Assembly: GCF_037893015.1 (NCBI RefSeq)
Contig: NC_133661.1
Span: forward strand, 182,568,508-182,632,507
DNA: 64,000 bases
DNA from: Macrotis lagotis
Taxonomy: Eukaryota; Chordata; Mammalia; Peramelemorphia; Peramelidae
Direction: 5' to 3'
Shown here: positions 54,640-64,000 of the stretch, one piece after another
Position numbering within the stretch: position 1 is the first letter of the stretch
Layout of the letters: each line of letters begins with the position of its first letter
Position numbers and translations under genes: made by a program
The notes under the pieces: generated by a model
Databases searched by the model: none
What the model was told of the DNA's origin: nothing
What the model saw: only the letters and a program-made list of their open reading frames with translations

Positions 54640-55260
54640 TACCCCCCAACACATCTGAGATTTAACAGAATGATTAAGTTTTCTGCACTAATCCTGGAAC
54701 CTTTTCAATACAGAAGGTTCACTTGTTCCAACTGGGAAAAGTGTAGTAGTGTCTAAAGGTAGGAGATTGGATGAGATGGCCAAGGGAGTTTTGGACAAAG
54801 GAGCAAAATGAGAAAACTCCAAGGTTAAGTGATAAATTGAGCCTTTCTTCATGCAGTTATCCAGCCAGTCCTGGAAGAGAGTGCAGCTCTTCTGTGCTCA
54901 GGTCTCAGGAAGAAGTGAAGAGAGCAGGAGGAAGAGTGAGGGGGCACCTGGTGGCACCTCCTTAGTAGCCAGAAAGCAGCCATGGAGGCCCCAGAAGAGG
55001 TGTGACATGTGGGAGATAAGGTATGTCAGATAAGAACAGGGCCTGGATGTTCTTTGCACCCAAGTTCAGGCTAGCCAAACCTCCTCTGGTCTATCTGAGC
55101 TGGTTAGAGATGAGGGAACTTGGCCTGGTGGAGGACCCCAGCCCCCCAGCTTGCTTACTCCCCTCCAGGTCTGGTAGGGGAGCTGTTCAACAACAGCTCT
55201 GTCTGTTCTGAGCTGTTCCCTGTAGGCGTCTGGAGAGAACACACAGATGGGCTGGGCTGA
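54640..55260. other. intergenic, nothing firmly recognised
   Basis: Unique-looking DNA. If the orphan frame at 55266-55555 is a real gene, this would be its 3' UTR side, but no minus-strand AATAAA stands out. Confidence 0.3.
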
Positions 55261-55265
55261 TGGGA

Positions 55266-55555
55266 CTAGAAGGGTGGGTAGTCTTCAAAGGAGGGAGGGA
55301 ATGACTCCTGCTTCAAAGGGTCATCATAGTCATCATCATCTTCAATGATACTGTAGTCTTTGCATCAGGCCTGGGGTTACTACTCGGACAGAGGACACCT
55401 GATCCTGCACCACAGCTGAGCAGCAAACCTTGTGTGAGAATATGGCTCTGAAGTGTCTCCCCCTCCCTTTCCCCCCCCTCATGCTGCCCTCCCCCCAATC
55501 TCAACCACTCACCATTGTCAACCTTGCTAAACTCAGGCTGCTTCTGCCATTCTTT
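55266..55555 (-). pseudogene. orphan spliced-looking acidic C-terminal reading frame (gene or gene relic)
   Basis: On the minus strand a frame reads KEWQKQPEFSKVDN and ends at 55513 with a perfect donor (gacaatg, then gtgagt). After a 155-base gap, a weak acceptor (gatgcaaag) at 55358 joins in the right phase to DYSIIEDDDDYDDPLKQ and ESFPPSFEDYPPF, then a stop at 55266-55268. The result looks like the acidic, aromatic cytoplasmic tail of a membrane protein. I do not recognise it, and no matching upstream exons or transmembrane segment were found. No gene is known to me between REM2 and RBM23 in human. It may be a lost gene's remnant, a lineage-specific gene, or chance. Confidence 0.25.
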
Positions 55556-55984
55556 CAATCTTGGCTTCCTTTAAACACATCATTCCTGGGATTGGAACCT
55601 TGGCTACTCCTTCAGTTCACTTGAGGTCCCTTCATTGTTCCTAGTCCTCCTCATTCCCAGGGACATCTGGGACATCTCTCTAACCCTTTCATACCTCAGG
55701 AGGCAGATCATTTGTCTTAGGGTGAGTGGTGGAGACCCTGCCCAGAGGAGCTGAACCAGGAGCTCAGATAACTCTAAGTGGAGTGTGGATGTGTGGGGGG
55801 AGGGTTGATGTGGGAGTGGGGGTGGAATATGAGGGGGAACTGCTGCTTTTGTTCAGGTGCATGGTGGAGGCAGGAGCAGCTGTGGGCGTCCCCAGGGTAG
55901 GCGCTGTCAGCTCCACTTTCTCTGCAGGTGAGGGGGCTGCACTGCAGTAGAGGGGAGGCATGCAAGCCCTATTCTACTCCTCCA

Positions 55985-56022
55985 GCCACCACCCCCCCAC
56001 CCCCCCACCCCCCCACCCCCGT
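55985..56022 (+). repeat. (ACCCCCC)n heptamer minisatellite
   Basis: Four near-perfect ACCCCCC units. The minus strand carries runs of seven or six G separated by one base. Confidence 0.93.
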
Positions 56023-56454
56023 TCCATAGCAGGTTAGAGGCCAGGTTGAATATACCAAGGGAGATCTAGAAGTTTTGCAAATCTATGGAAGAGAAGGAAT
56101 GGAGGCTGGAGATATTCTTGTGGAATTTGATATTAAATCAATATTGTGACATTGAACATCTATTGTCTGATTGCAGGCTCTTTCTGAAAGTGAGTCAGAT
56201 TGCCCACAAAGGGCCATCAAACACTGACAGAGTGGCCAAGGATTAAACATACTTTTTTTAAAACATTTTTTCAGCTGGAGTCTGAGGTGGAGGCAGAAGT
56301 CACCTGAATGCTTAGAATTATCTATTGACTGCGAATTTGCACAGATTGTCTTTAGGATAGCAGGTATGGACCCTTAAAGCCAGGCCTGTTCTTGGCTTTG
56401 TACTCCTGTCTGGGTTGGAAGGATTGGTGATGAAGTGAAAAGAGGATTGGATTA

Positions 56455-56690
56455 GGTGTCATAGATTTAGAATAAGAAGAGATTTCAGTGGTCATCAAAT
56501 CTAACCTCCCCATTTTACAGATGGGGATACTGAGGCCCAGTGAAGTTAACCAACCTGTCTGAGGTCCCACACCTGGGAACGGACTGAGGAAGGATTCCAA
56601 CCCAGCTCTTGTTAACTTTAAGTCCCCTAATCTTACCTTACCCCTAACTCTAAAGACCTGGGATCATAGGATCTTTGGAAGGAACTTTAG
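56455..56690 (-). repeat. CR1/L3- or MIR-type relic, reverse orientation
   Basis: The phrases gtcatagatttagaataaga, gatttcagtggtcatcaaat and ctccccattttacagatggg are reversed ancient-repeat 3' end. Confidence 0.5.
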
Positions 56691-56814
56691 CAGGACCTGA
56701 ATTGGAACAGTATCCTCTGCCTTGAAATACATTACTATTTCCACTGAAACTTAGGAGCAGCCCCACTGCTTACTTGGAAAGTTACTATTTTTCACTACAT
56801 CTTAGTGACCCAGC

Positions 56815-57010
56815 CCAGGGGATAAAGCTTTTGACCTGGAAGTCAGGAAAAGACCTGAGTTCAAAAGCTGGCTGTAGCAGTCACTTAACCACTTATCTGA
56901 GCCCTAAAACTGTGGCACTTTCCTACTAGGACAAGCTTGTAAGGATAAAATTAGTTAATACTTTTAAGGTATGTGTGGGACCTGAAAACTCTAAATCCTA
57001 TGAACCTTAT
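56815..57010 (+). repeat. MIR-like fragment
   Basis: The phrases ttttgacctggaagtcagga, agacctgagttcaaaagctg and cttaaccacttatctgagcc follow MIR order. Confidence 0.55.
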
Positions 57011-57259
57011 GACCCTGATCCACACCAGCGGCCTTCTTTCTTGCAGTTAAGGTAAGGCAGAAGGAGCCCTGGAAGCCAGGAAGGTTTATGACCCAGCTTG
57101 ACCTTTCACCAGCTCCCGATTGTGTAAAATGGGGACAAGGATTTAAGACCGATGGCATCTTACAGAGCATATTAAAGAGGGACTCTCTGAAATTAAATTC
57201 CTAGACAATGGGGATCCTAATGCCGGCCCAGTGGAAGCCCAGAGAGGCATGGGGCATCG

Positions 57260-57996
57260 GGTGTCGTAGAAAAACGCTTCTTTATTTCAAATGGGGAGGT
57301 GCGGCCCCAGCTGGTGCCAGGCCGGCCAGGGCATAGCACCGGGTTTCAGAAACACCGGGAGCCTGCAGACAGGTATGCTGCTGATCCTTACCTTTAAGAA
57401 TCTTAAAGGGTAGGTGCCCAAATGCACCAGGCAAATCAGAAAACCCTGAAAGGAAATCGCAAAATAGCAGGTCCAGGTCTTTGCCTTTAAGAACCGCTTA
57501 AAGGAGAGGTGGACCAGGTGCACCTGAAGGGAACTAGGGGAAGGCTGAAGTGTATCTCGTTAAAACGTCTCAAGAAGGGTCTTCAGGACTTTGCTTTTAA
57601 GAATCTCTCGAAGACAGTCATAGGGAGGACCAAAGCGGCAAATCCTGCAATCCTCCCACCAGAGCAAGTTCAAGTCTAGCTTCTAGGAGCTTTCTGAAGG
57701 AAAACGGGACCCAGCACGGCCCCAAACATTCATCACTATCTTAACAGGAATACTAATTGCAAACTGGTCGTCCTCCTACCCAACCTGGCCCGGTTGTCAC
57801 CGTCCTGGCCTTTAGGGTCCCCTTAAAGGGGCCAGCGCCCAGGACCCTGCCGGCCGGAGAGGCCCCCCCTCTCCAGGTACCCCGTCTAGGTCGGACCGGG
57901 GTGTCCTGGGAGTTTTGGGTTTCCTGGATGGGTCTCCTCGGGGAGACCGACGGGAGGGGCGCGGGGAGGGGCGGTGACCGAGGCCCGGGATGCCCC
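57260..57996 (-). other. REM2: REM2 3' UTR with polyadenylation signal
   Basis: The minus-strand AATAAA (57286 to 57281) is about 710 bases after the stop codon. The UTR contains three palindromes built from CTTTAAG/CTTAAAG (57391-57409, 57484-57504, 57805-57835) and grows CpG-rich toward the stop. Confidence 0.75.
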
Positions 57997-58450
57997 TCAG
58001 AGCACGGAGAGGTCGTGGCAGGACTTGGAGCGCTGCTTGAAGAACTTGGCGTGGCGGGGCACCAGGTTGGCCAGGAAGCGCTTGGCCTTCTTGGTGAGAC
58101 TTTCGCGGCGCACGGGCGGCGGCGGCGGCTGCGGCGGTGGCTGCGCGGCGCCCTCGGGGCCCTCGGGGTTGCCCTCGGCCGCGGCGGCGGCTCGGGCCCG
58201 GCTCCGGCGCAGGCGGATCTGGCGCACGGCGCCCTCGAACAGCTCCCGCGTGTTGTGGTGCAGCGCGGCCGACGTCTCGATGTGCTTGCAGCTCAGCATC
58301 CCCGCCAGGTGGCGGCCCTCTGGGGGGACACGAGGCAGGGCCCGCTCAGCGCCGGCCCGCGGGGCCCCCGGGGCCGGGCACCGAGCCTGGCACAAACCTC
58401 GCTCTAGCGCAGCCGCCTTGTGGCGAGGGCGGGAAGCGCAACCATCGTCG
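57780..58450. promoter_or_regulatory. REM2: CpG-rich block over the last REM2 exon
   Basis: CpG density is high here compared with the flanking intron and UTR; it covers exon 5 and the start of the 3' UTR. It is not the gene's promoter. It may be an intragenic CpG island, possibly with a CTCF-type site at 58302-58315. Confidence 0.6.
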
Positions 58451-58686
58451 CCCCCTGCCCTCATTTTACAGAGGATGGATGGGACCTGAGAACGGCCCCC
58501 TCCCCTCCCCAGGCGGGAGTCCCTTTAGATTTAATGTAATCAGGTACATTTCAATGTCAAGTCCAGGAAGGAGAAAATAGCAGGAGGGGGGGAGGAGAAA
58601 TTTTTGTTTATCGAAAACAATGCATTTAATTTTTAAAGTATTTCTAGGTAACACAGATGCTGGCCTCATGGACTGACTCTCTTTCT

Positions 58687-58717
<31 letters not shown>

Positions 58718-61700
58718 CCCCTCTCCCCCCCCCCCGAGCTTTGGGCTCTCGTGTCCACCTCCCAGAGGTTCTATGGACCCCACAGCTACCAGAAGGAGGA
58801 TTAGAATCCAGGTGCCTCTACACTGTATCACATTTCACCTTGCTGTTGGGGCTGAAGGGGGAAAGGGGAGGGGAGATTGCTGGGATGAGCTAACAAAAGG
58901 AGAGGAATGGGCGAGGGTGGCTTACTAAATGGAAGGGGAAAAAATGGAGCAGGAGTAGATGGCTGAATAGAGATGGAAAGGGGGGGACTCCAGGGGAAAT
59001 CATTAAAAAAGGGGAAAGAATGGAGAGAGGTTCTGGAAGAGGAGAGGAGGGACTGGACTGACAGGGATGGAATGTTATTGATGGTGATAGAATAGGCTGC
59101 AGATGGCATGATAAAAGCGAGCATTTATATTGCATCTGCCATGTGTTGGGTGCTTTCTAAGTGTCATCTTATTTGATGCTCACAAAAATATTGGGAAGTG
59201 GGTGCTTTTATCATCCTCATTTTACACTTGAGCAAACTGAGACAAACAGAGGTTAAGTGACCTGACCAAGGTCAAACAGCTAGGAGCTGTCAGAGACCAG
59301 AGGGGAAGACAGATCTTCCTAACTTCAGTCTCTGCATTCTAGCCATTGCACCACCTAGCTGTCTTGTCTTGGTGTAGAAGATAGGGTATTAGACTTGATG
59401 TCAGGAAGACTTGGTTTCAGGTTTCAGACCGGTTTCTCTTCAAACATTTACTAGCTATGTAAATCTTGCAAGTCACTATGGGCCTCAGTTTCTTATCTAT
59501 AAAATGAGAGTATTGGGTTTGCCGGTTTTTTTTAAGATTCCTTCCAGCTTTAAATCTATGAGCTCATGAGGAGCTGGAGGCAAGAGGCATGGCAGAAGAA
59601 TAGTTGTATAAAATGGCAAAGAGAAGAGATATGACTGAGAACTTAGGACACTGGGGAGGCCAAGAAGACAAGACTGTCAGGAAGTGCATAGCTTGTTGAA
59701 AGGAAAAGGAGTTCTTAAGCCCTAGAGAAAAGGTGATACAGAAACCTGAGCCTCAGAGGGAGGTGAGGCCTCAGGTACAATTGGGTTCAGACCAAAGGAG
59801 AGCAGATATGGGAAAGAATCTTCTTAGGGTTTTTGGGCTTGGAAGAAGGGAATGAATTCAGGATATTTACCTTCTAGTGAGACTTCCCTGGAACGAGCAA
59901 GGTCACTCTTGTTGCCCACTAGGATGATGGGTAGATCATGGTGGGGACGACCAGCCCGAAGCCGAAGCAATGTCTCAGGCACTTTGGAGAAGCTTCTTCG
60001 GTCAGTGACAGAGAAGACAATGAGGAAAGCATCCCCAGTCTGAAGGCAGTGTTCCCGGAGCCAGCTACTTGCCTCTCCCTGCAGGAAGGGACATAGAACC
60101 CATCAGAGTACTAAGAACTAAGTACTCAGTAGTAGAAGTGTGTGTTTATGGGAGAGTGTAAGCCCCATCAAACTTATACAGAAAAAAATATAGAGACCTA
60201 TTTTAAAAAGTGCCAGTATTGTTAGTTGCAGAGATGTGATGACCACTTTGATGCCATTTTGCTATTATGTAACTTCCCTCAATGTCCCAGAGCTCTAAGT
60301 TTCTGCCATCAGTTTGGGCTCTTACAGGCAGCAATTTCATTTTTATTTCAGCATCCTGCTGTCAGGTATAGAATAGATCAATTAAGACATTCAGAATAGG
60401 TAGTGGTCTTATCTTCTTTGCTTAGCCCAAATAAGGCGAACAGAAGGTCTGAGCCCTAGGGAAATTCTAAGGAACCTGGGCCCTGATTCCTGAACTCTCA
60501 GTAGATCCCATGATGGGATGGCCTTTCTTCACCTTTCTTACTTCCTCCTAACTTTAAGGCTATTCTGGATCTTACCTGTTCCCAGATGTCATACACCACC
60601 AATGTCACCTCTTCTTTATCCACTATGATGTGCCTTTCATAGGTGTCCTCTGTCAGGACAAAAAAAAAAAAGGGGAGAGTCCTTTTAGTAGTTTGCCCAT
60701 TAAGGACAGCCAACCCAGGGACCCCAGTCAGGAAGACAATCTTTATAAGAACTTTTCCCTAAGAAATAACCCTTTAGAGGCCATAGACCTTCCCCTCCAC
60801 CCTGGGTCCTCAAGTACCCTTTGGTCTTTATGGCCTATACATTAGCCCCACCCCAATACCTGTATCCTCAGGTTCATGGTCATTATCATCTTGGAGTCCT
60901 CCGAAAGTACCTGCCAGGGCACTTTTGCCCACACCACTCTCACCCAGAAGCATCACTTTGAAGACACCACCCCTCCCAGCTGGTGCTGCCTCCCCTGACC
61001 CCAGAGAGTCAGAGGAGCCAGAGGATAAGGCTTGGGGTGGCCAATCCAACTCATCCACCGCCTGGGCCCGTCTCAGCTGGTGTTTGTAGGGTACAGGCAT
61101 GCTGCCTCTCCGTCGAGGAGCGCCCCCGGCTGGGGACAGCCCAGCCCGTTCCAGTCCTGCTAGTAGCTTGTCCCTCTTGTTCAACACTGTGGCATCTGTT
61201 GCAAGGGGATAGAGAGAGGTCAGTTACGTACAGGGTCTCTCTTCCTCTTTGAAGGAAGGCCAATCATAAACAGGCTGTCTCATCCCATCTGCAGAAAGAA
61301 ATTCTGATTTTGTGCTTTCCATCCTTCTGATGGTAGGATCAGAGGATACCAGCACCAGCCTTGGAGGCAGCTGGGAAACTGATGCTTGTGCCCCTCACTC
61401 CAGAGACCTGGGATGGCAGATGCCTACACTAGCATGATCTGAGAAGGAGAGTTTATTTTCTTCATGTGATTTTCCTGACTAAGGTCCATTATAAAAGATA
61501 CATATGTATGGGGTGGCACATGCGCACACTTACAGGCTCTCACACCCACTCACAAATGACACAGGCATGAACCCCAGGCCTGTGGCCCTTTCCTCTCATT
61601 CTCCCTCAGTCAGTGCTGCTTTGTAGCTAGACCTGCTATGACCCATCATTCTTTTATTGTTAATGCCTAAGTCAGCTGCTAGGCAAGAAGAGAGTGGGTA

Positions 61701-62602
61701 CACAAGAGATTTTTGTCACAGCTTGACAGACTAGGGGGCTGGGGGAGCAGAGTGAGCAGAGCCGTGGGGCCATAACCTGTTTCCCCAGAGAGAAGGTGAG
61801 GGGATGTTCTCGTCTATGGGCGCATCTGGGGGCGAGGGACTCTTGCTCTCTTCGTGGTGAGCGCAGGGAGGAGTGGGGTGTGCGTGAGAATTTGTCTGTC
61901 TGTGTCCCAGGCTGTCCCTGGGAGTGGGGGAGCATGTAGTGTTCCCGTGGGGCTGCGCCTGGGCTCCTTTGTGTGGGTGAGTGACAAGGTAGGGGTCAGT
62001 GTAACCAGAGGAGGTTCAGACACAACAAAGGGGGGAGAGGCTGGAAATAGCAGCCCGGCTCCAGAAGCCCAGGGGAGGGGAGCGGCCCCCTCCCACTGTC
62101 TCTGGGATGTGCACTGGCTTCTCCCCCCCCCCCACGCAGTCTGCCTCCTGTTCTCCTTCCCCCTCTAACTGGCCCCCTAACCTGTACTCTTGGGGAATGA
62201 GGTGCGGTAACGGGGACCCCGAGGCTAATCTAGGCTGGTAGGGGCTCCTCAGCCAGTTTCCTCATCCTAGATGGGTTCAGGATGTTCCCCTCCCTCCTCC
62301 CAGCCTCAGCCCCCAGACCCTAGCCGGGAGTCCTAGCCAGTCCGGAGCGGTCATCTTCCCGCTGGCTGTCGTGGTCAGCAGCCCCTCCTCTCCACCCTCC
62401 CGGCAAATAAATATGTGAAGCCCGACTCCCCCCCCCCGCCCCCCACGCACACGCAGGGCTGCAGCCAGCCTGTACGGGTGATGAGGAATCAGCCCCCCTC
62501 ACCTGGCGCCGGCATCCCCGGGGAGGCAGCCCCCCCGCCTGATGGGCAGAGGGCTGCTGTGTCCGTGTCCGTGTCCACGTCCGTGTCCGTGTCCGCGTGC
62601 AT
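57997..62602 (-). CDS. REM2: RGK-family small GTPase REM2
   Basis: REM2 is a Ras-like RGK GTP-binding protein that inhibits high-voltage-activated calcium channels through their beta subunit and shapes dendrites and excitability. Five coding exons on the minus strand: 62602-62503, 61195-60860, 60649-60576, 60078-59871 and 58319-57997. Phases agree and give 346 aa (human 340). The start MHADTDTDVDTDTD matches the human N-terminus. Visible motifs are GESGVGKS (118-125, P-loop), the RGK-specific DIWEQ (166-170) in place of DxxG, NKSD (226-229) and ETSA (254-257). The C-terminus is RESLTKKAKRFLANLVP and ends in CHDLSVL. This is the RGK basic/hydrophobic membrane and 14-3-3/calmodulin tail without a CAAX box. 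A Pro/Ala-rich insert (about 280-310) is longer than in human. It converges on RBM23. Confidence 0.97.
58302..58315 (+). promoter_or_regulatory. CTCF-consensus match inside REM2 exon 5
   Basis: ccgccaggtggcgg fits the CTCF core CCRSYAGRKGGCRS at all 14 positions. It overlaps codons for GRHLAG just inside the exon. Confidence 0.4.
58675..58735 (+). repeat. CT-rich simple repeat
   Basis: (CT)n and (CTCC)n run ending in a stretch of C, in REM2 intron 4. Confidence 0.95.
59115..59367 (-). repeat. THER1/MIR-type SINE in REM2 intron 4, reverse on the plus strand
   Basis: The phrases gagcatttatattgcatctg, catgtgttgggtgctttcta, ctcattttacacttgagcaa, gaggttaagtgacctgacca and cattgcaccacctagctgtc make a nearly complete copy. 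Confidence 0.85.
59368..59565 (+). repeat. MIR/MAR1-type SINE in REM2 intron 4
   Basis: The phrases attagacttgatgtcaggaa, tttactagctatgtaaatct, gggcctcagtttcttatcta and ttccttccagctttaaatct follow MIR order, head-to-head with the preceding copy. Confidence 0.75.
62560..62598 (-). repeat. REM2: in-frame GACACG hexanucleotide repeat in REM2 exon 1
   Basis: GACACG units with one GACGTG variant encode Asp-Thr dipeptides right after the start. Human REM2 has a similar Asp/Thr/Met-rich start, so the repeat is old but variable. Confidence 0.9.
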
Positions 62603-62790
62603 CTCGGTGCCGGGGAAGCGCTCAGCGCTCTCCGAAAGCTTTCTCTCACTCGGCGGCGCCTCAGCTTTTCCCCTTAAATACGACCCCCCTCCCCCAAACA
62701 CACGCACTCTCCACTCCCCCGAGACACCTGGGGGGATGGCCCCTCCTCCCGCTGAGGTCACATATGCTAATGAGCAGTGATGTCATCGGG
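62603..62790 (-). promoter_or_regulatory. REM2: REM2 promoter with TATA-like, CRE-like and octamer-like sites
   Basis: On the minus strand a TATTTAAG box (62680 to 62673) lies about 75 bases before the ATG and would place the start near 62648. About 100 bases further upstream are a CRE-like TGACATCA (62785 to 62778) and an octamer-like ATTAGCAT (62771 to 62764). REM2 is known to be induced by neuronal activity, which would fit a CRE, but the site use is inferred. Confidence 0.5.
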
Positions 62791-62870
62791 ATTCCCTCCT
62801 TTCAGATTCCCCACCCCACCCCTTTCTTTTCTCTTTCTTTGTGCTGCCTTTCCTCTGGAATCCCCCAGCC

Positions 62871-62935
62871 CCACCACACACACATACACACACACACCCT
62901 ACCATATATACAGATTCATAAATATATATATGAAT
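62871..62935 (+). repeat. CA-rich then AT-rich simple repeat
   Basis: cacacacacatacacacacac followed by an alternating atatata stretch, upstream of REM2. Confidence 0.85.
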
Positions 62936-63094
62936 ACACAGGGCGAATACACAGACGCAGAGAAATAAAAGGGTCATGGAGAGATTTGGATAGAAAGACA
63001 TAGGAAATAGTGTGAGGGATAGAGAGATGTACAAGCAAATATTTCTGTGCCTCAATTCCCCAGGAAAAAATTACTTTGGGAATTCAAAGGGCTT

Positions 63095-63500
63095 GGATAG
63101 TTGCGGAGAAGGGTACTGAAACAGGCTAGTGTTTTTGAAACTGATAACCTTTGAGCTGGGCTTTAAAGTCTGTGAACAAACAGACCTGAAGGAAAGGACA
63201 TTTCAGGTGGAGAGAACAGTATGAGCAAAGGTATCAAAGCAACAAAGTACAAGGTTTGTTTCTGGAATAGCTCTAGTTTCTTTTACCCATAGTATGAGGT
63301 GCATATTAAAGAATAATGAGAGTAAGATTGACAAGATAAGCTTGAAAAAGCTTGTAGAATCTTGAATGATAGCATAAATGGTATTAATTTTATTTGGTAG
63401 GTAATGTTTTTATTTTTTTTTTTTAGGTGGCCATTAAACATTTTTGAACAAAGGAATAACATGATTTGGTCTTGTAGGATTGCTGGGTGGGGCAGAGCTT
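63095..63500 (-). repeat. L2-type LINE relic, reverse orientation
   Basis: The phrases tttgagctgggctttaaagt, gtggagagaacagtatgagc and ggaataacatgatttggtct match the reversed L2 body seen at 21730 and 28400. Confidence 0.5.
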
Positions 63501-64000
63501 AATTTGTGCTATTTGAAGGTCCTTTTAACTTCTTTTATTGCAGTTTTATATTCTACTTTGTAGTATACAGGAGTTTTTTGGTACACATCTTCCCAGTCTC
63601 TGTAAGGTTTGTTAAAACAAGGACTATGTCTTATTAGGCAAAACCTTTTTTCCATATAGGGACTCGGTTTCATGATCCGCAAAGTGAAGGGATTGGATAA
63701 TCCTTATACTCTCCCTCCCATCCCTAAATCCTCTACATTCTTTTTATTCCCTACAGAGTTTTGACCATAGGTGTTCAGTATATGTTTGGTGAATGAATAA
63801 CAGAACAAATGAATGAAAGATTAACACATACAACAGAGAAAGATCATGACACTCAGTAACAGAAGGAAGGGGAAAAAGCAAGGACCCAAGGTAGAGAGAA
63901 GGAGTTCTATAAATTCTTTTTTTTTTTGACTTCTTAATTTTACTCTCCAAATTGGTGCATTGTCAAATCATGGTGATTATACTGATGATGTCCTGCCTCA
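63500..64000. other. intergenic right edge, nothing firmly recognised
   Basis: A short L2-like end (ggtgttcagtatatgtttgg, tgaatgaataa) lies near 63770. No exon of LRP10, the expected next gene, is present. Confidence 0.35.

Noticed and set aside
55899-55907. Half of a REST/RE1 site (ggcgctgtc) downstream of REM2
   Set aside because: The second half is missing, so it is not a supportable RE1.
57757-58580. Plus-strand frames of 147-216 codons opposite REM2 exon 5
   Set aside because: They mirror the GC-rich third positions of the real minus-strand exon and have no separate support.
63500-64000. Possible LRP10 exon at the right edge
   Set aside because: No CUB or LDL-receptor class A signature is seen; only repeat-like and AT-rich DNA.

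Overview
The window is nuclear DNA of a marsupial mammal. It holds four intron-rich vertebrate genes with GT-AG splicing and CpG-rich promoters. Between and inside them lie at least nineteen copies of one tRNA-derived SINE (diagnostic phrases such as ggcagctaggtggcgcagtg and ttgccttgcaaaa, as in the marsupial WSINE1 type), together with L1, L2, CR1/L3 and MIR/THER1-type relics. The SINE load and proteins slightly diverged from placental orthologues point to a metatherian; I cannot name the species.

Layout, left to right: 1-3.3 kb repeats; 3.3-10.6 kb HAUS4 (+, augmin subunit 4); 10.6-23.1 kb repeat-rich intergenic DNA; 23.12-23.19 kb tRNA-Arg(ACG) (-); 23.3-32.0 kb PRMT5 (+, type II protein arginine methyltransferase); 32.0-33.7 kb a CR1/L3 relic; 33.8-45.8 kb RBM23 (+, RRM/RS splicing factor) with a CCAAT-rich promoter; 45.8-57.25 kb repeat-rich DNA containing an unexplained spliced-looking reading frame; 57.25-62.7 kb REM2 (-, RGK-family GTPase); 62.7-64 kb repeats. 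This equals the human 14q11.2 order REM2-RBM23-PRMT5-HAUS4, read from the other strand. AJUBA would be expected to the left and LRP10 to the right, outside the window.

I rebuilt all four coding regions exon by exon. Every junction keeps phase, giving HAUS4 363 aa, PRMT5 636 aa, RBM23 451 aa and REM2 346 aa, with no premature stop. HAUS4, PRMT5 and RBM23 are housekeeping-type genes (spindle assembly, arginine methylation, splicing) with CpG/CCAAT/NRF1-type promoters. REM2 is a regulated neuronal/excitable-cell gene with a TATA-like promoter and a CRE-like element.

The less ordinary items are: a 0.55-kb inverted-repeat element in RBM23 intron 1; the RBM23 stop codon lying on a splice donor so that splicing would regenerate the same stop; a regular CCAAT array plus RFX X-box upstream of RBM23; repeated CTTTAAG palindromes in the REM2 3' UTR; and an orphan acidic-tail reading frame between RBM23 and REM2. 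I found no clearly new biological system.
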